A stretch of DNA of 64,000 nt from Streptomyces sp. WZ-12 (GTDB lineage: Bacteria > Actinomycetota > Actinomycetes > Streptomycetales > Streptomycetaceae): contig NZ_CP118574.1 in NCBI RefSeq assembly GCF_028898845.1, forward strand, positions 5,243,001 through 5,307,000. The letters are read 5' to 3'. Shown piece after piece: positions 62,243-64,000 of this stretch (the stretch's first letter is position 1; every line of letters begins with the position of its first letter). A program made the translations under genes and the position numbers. The notes under the pieces are model-generated. The model was given only the letters and a program-made list of their open reading frames with translations. It did no database searches and was not told the origin of the DNA.

Positions 62243-63145
62243 ATGACCCCATCGCATGCACGGATCAGCAAGGCTGTCATCCCCGCAGCAGGGCTCGGCA
62301 CCCGGTTCCTGCCGGCGACCAAGGCCACCCCCAAGGAGATGCTGCCGGTCGTCGACAAGCCCGCCATCCAGTACGTGGTGGAGGAGGCGTCCGCGGCCGG
62401 ACTCACCGACGTCCTGATGGTCACCGGTCGCAACAAGCGTCCCCTGGAAGACCACTTCGACCGTAATTACGAACTCGAAGAGGCCCTGCGCCGCAAGGGC
62501 GACGGCTCCCGGCTCGCCAAGGTCCAGGAATCCAGCGACCTCGCGACCATCCACTACGTCCGCCAGGGCGACCCCAGGGGCCTGGGGCACGCCGTGCTGT
62601 GCGCCGCGCCCCACGTGGGCGACGAGCCCTTCGCCGTCCTCCTGGGCGACGACCTCATCGACCCCCGCGACCCCCTGCTGCGCCGGATGATAGAGGTCCG
62701 CGAGGAGCACGGCGGTTCGGTCATCGGCCTCATGGAGGTCGACCCGGGCAGCATCCACCTCTACGGCTGCGCGGCCGCGACCCCCACCGCCGACGACGAC
62801 GTGGTCGCCGTCTCCGACCTCGTCGAGAAGCCCGAGCCGGCCGAGGCGCCCAGCAACCTCGCCATCATCGGCCGCTACCTCCTCGACCCGGCCGTCTTCG
62901 AGGTGCTGCGCAAGACCACCCCCGGCCGCGGCGGCGAGATCCAGCTCACCGACGCCCTCCAGGAGTTGGCCGCCCACCCCGAACTCGGCGGCCCCGTGCA
63001 CGGCGTGGTCTTCAAGGGCCGCCGCTATGACACCGGTGACCGCGGCGACTATCTGCGTGCCATTGTCAGACTGGCATGCGAACGTGAGGACCTGGGCCCC
63101 GACTTCCGGGCCTGGCTGCGCAGTTACGTCACCGAGGAGATGTAG
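62243..63145 (+). CDS. galU: UTP-glucose-1-phosphate uridylyltransferase
   Basis: The protein has 300 residues. ATG 62243 has AGGG eight bases upstream; GTG 62234 is in frame. AVIPAAGLGTRFLPATKATP binds the nucleotide, KEMLPVVDKPAIQYVVEEA and GDPRGLGHAVLCA follow, and VLLGDDLIDP holds the metal Asp. It makes UDP-glucose for cell-wall and sugar-nucleotide pathways. moeA starts five bases downstream, so the two are co-transcribed. Confidence 0.95.
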   Translation: MTPSHARISKAVIPAAGLGTRFLPATKATPKEMLPVVDKPAIQYVVEEASAAGLTDVLMVTGRNKRPLEDHFDRNYELEEALRRKGDGSRLAKVQESSDLATIHYVRQGDPRGLGHAVLCAAPHVGDEPFAVLLGDDLIDPRDPLLRRMIEVREEHGGSVIGLMEVDPGSIHLYGCAAATPTADDDVVAVSDLVEKPEPAEAPSNLAIIGRYLLDPAVFEVLRKTTPGRGGEIQLTDALQELAAHPELGGPVHGVVFKGRRYDTGDRGDYLRAIVRLACEREDLGPDFRAWLRSYVTEEM

Positions 63146-63149
63146 GACG

Positions 63150-64000
63150 TTGAACGGCACCGACCAGACCCACCACCCGGACCGCGTCTGGTCGGTGGCC
63201 GCCCACCTCGACGACATCCTCGCGCGGATCCATCCGCCGGCCCCGGTCAAGCGGCAACTCCTCGACGCCCAGGGCTGCGTGCTCGCCGAGGACCTCACCG
63301 TCCCGCTGTCGCTACCGCCGTTCGACAACAGCTCCATGGACGGCTACGCGGTCCGCGCCGCCGACGTCGCGGCCGCCACCGAGGCGGCCCCGACCGCCCT
63401 CACCGTCCTCGGCGACGTCGCCGCCGGCAGCGGCGCGCTCCCCACCGTCGGCCCCGGACAGGCCGCCCGCATCATGACCGGCGCCCCGGTGCCGCCCGGC
63501 GCCGACGCGGTGGTCCCCGTCGAGTGGACCGACGGCGGCAGCGGCCGCGGACCGGCCGCCACCATGCGTGCCCACAGCGCCGCCCCGCAGGACGCCGCCG
63601 GCGAGGTGCGGGTGCACCACCCGGCCACCGCCGGCGCCCACATCCGCCGGGCCGGCAGCGACGCCCGCGCCGGCGAAGGGGCCCTGCCCGCCGGCACCGT
63701 CCTCGGCCCCACCCAGCTCGGCCTGCTCGCCGCCCTCGGCCTGGACGCCGTCACCGTCCACCGCCGCCCCCGGGTCGTAGTGCTCTCCACCGGCAGCGAA
63801 CTGGTCCCGCCCGGCGAGCCGTTGGGCCCCGGCCAGATCCACGACTCCAACAGCTTCCAGCTCACCGCCGCCGCCCGTGCCGCCGGCGCGCTCACCTACC
63901 GCGTCGGCGCCGTCGCGGACGACGCCGAGGCCCTGCGCGCCACCCTGGAGGACCAGTACGCCCGCGCCGACGTCCTGGTCACCAGCGGCGGCGTCAGCGT
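63150..64000 (+). CDS. moeA: Molybdopterin molybdotransferase MoeA (3' end outside window)
   Basis: At least 283 residues are visible. TTG 63150 follows galU by four bases with GAGGAG ten bases upstream. PLSLPPFDNSSMDGYAVRAA, IMTGAPVPPGADAVVPVEWT and VVLSTGSELVPPGEPLGPGQ are MoeA signatures; the last leads into the molybdate/MPT-AMP site DSNS. The enzyme inserts molybdenum into molybdopterin. A glp/gephyrin-type paralog is the same reaction family. Truncated by the window edge at base 64000 in VTSGGVSV. Confidence 0.93.
   Translation, partial: MNGTDQTHHPDRVWSVAAHLDDILARIHPPAPVKRQLLDAQGCVLAEDLTVPLSLPPFDNSSMDGYAVRAADVAAATEAAPTALTVLGDVAAGSGALPTVGPGQAARIMTGAPVPPGADAVVPVEWTDGGSGRGPAATMRAHSAAPQDAAGEVRVHHPATAGAHIRRAGSDARAGEGALPAGTVLGPTQLGLLAALGLDAVTVHRRPRVVVLSTGSELVPPGEPLGPGQIHDSNSFQLTAAARAAGALTYRVGAVADDAEALRATLEDQYARADVLVTSGGVS

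Overview
The window is high-GC actinobacterial DNA, almost certainly a Streptomyces chromosome. The support is very high third-position GC, frequent GTG/TTG starts with GGAGG-type ribosome sites, an HrdD-type sigma factor with a SigR-type promoter next to a fruR-fruK-fruA operon, and a 14-bp Streptomyces parS site.

Layout. Bases 1-18,300 are accessory and decaying. The left end holds the tail of a TPR protein. From 668 to 7,575 there is a genomic island bounded by a perfect 43-bp direct repeat, which is the 3' part of a tRNA-Arg(CCT); the intact tRNA lies at 7,534-7,606 on the minus strand. The island cargo is a small secreted two-cysteine protein, a MacB-like ABC ATPase and its large FtsX-type permease, a GT-C type membrane glycosyltransferase, a broken DUF397 gene and a 27-residue zinc-ribbon ORF. 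No recombinase is left inside it. To its right (7.9-15.1 kb) is a graveyard of mobile DNA: a frameshifted IS4-family transposase, an SDR fragment, a truncated transposase-like gene, a tyrosine-recombinase-like gene that seems to lack catalytic residues, two winged-helix proteins, and a 990-bp IS5-family element. That element has perfect 17-bp ends and a CTAG target duplication, and it splits a small HTH gene. A TetR gene with a divergent two-gene membrane operon and a multiply frameshifted M6 metalloprotease close this part.

Bases 18,700-64,000 look like stable core. First come regulators and efflux (TetR plus DHA2 MFS, MarR), a questin-oxidase family protein, a flavin/PPOX-type protein, a GNAT and hrdD. 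Then come the fructose PTS operon, an imine-reductase-like dehydrogenase, an L,D-transpeptidase lipoprotein, a CaiB/BaiF CoA-transferase, a Yip1 protein, a VIT transporter, a P1-family peptidase, a second L,D-transpeptidase, LtrA, an O-methyltransferase and an M20 amidohydrolase.

Bases 43.7-48.8 kb form a sulfide-oxidation module: an SQR-like flavoprotein, TauE/SafE and GntR on the minus strand, divergent from a persulfide-dioxygenase/rhodanese fusion, with a perfect 12-bp palindrome between the divergent genes. The right end carries an MFS gene, a stand-alone N-terminal piece of acetyl-CoA synthetase, minisatellites, mscL, MTA phosphorylase, an FmdB zinc-ribbon gene with a CIRCE-like element in its leader, a second MFS gene, a CPA1 cation/proton antiporter that may start at CTG, a penicillin acylase, a terminator fused to a parS site, 5-formyl-THF cyclo-ligase, galU and the start of moeA.

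All frameshifted genes lie left of about 18.3 kb, so decay and mobile DNA are concentrated there. All assignments come from reading the sequence; no database search was run.
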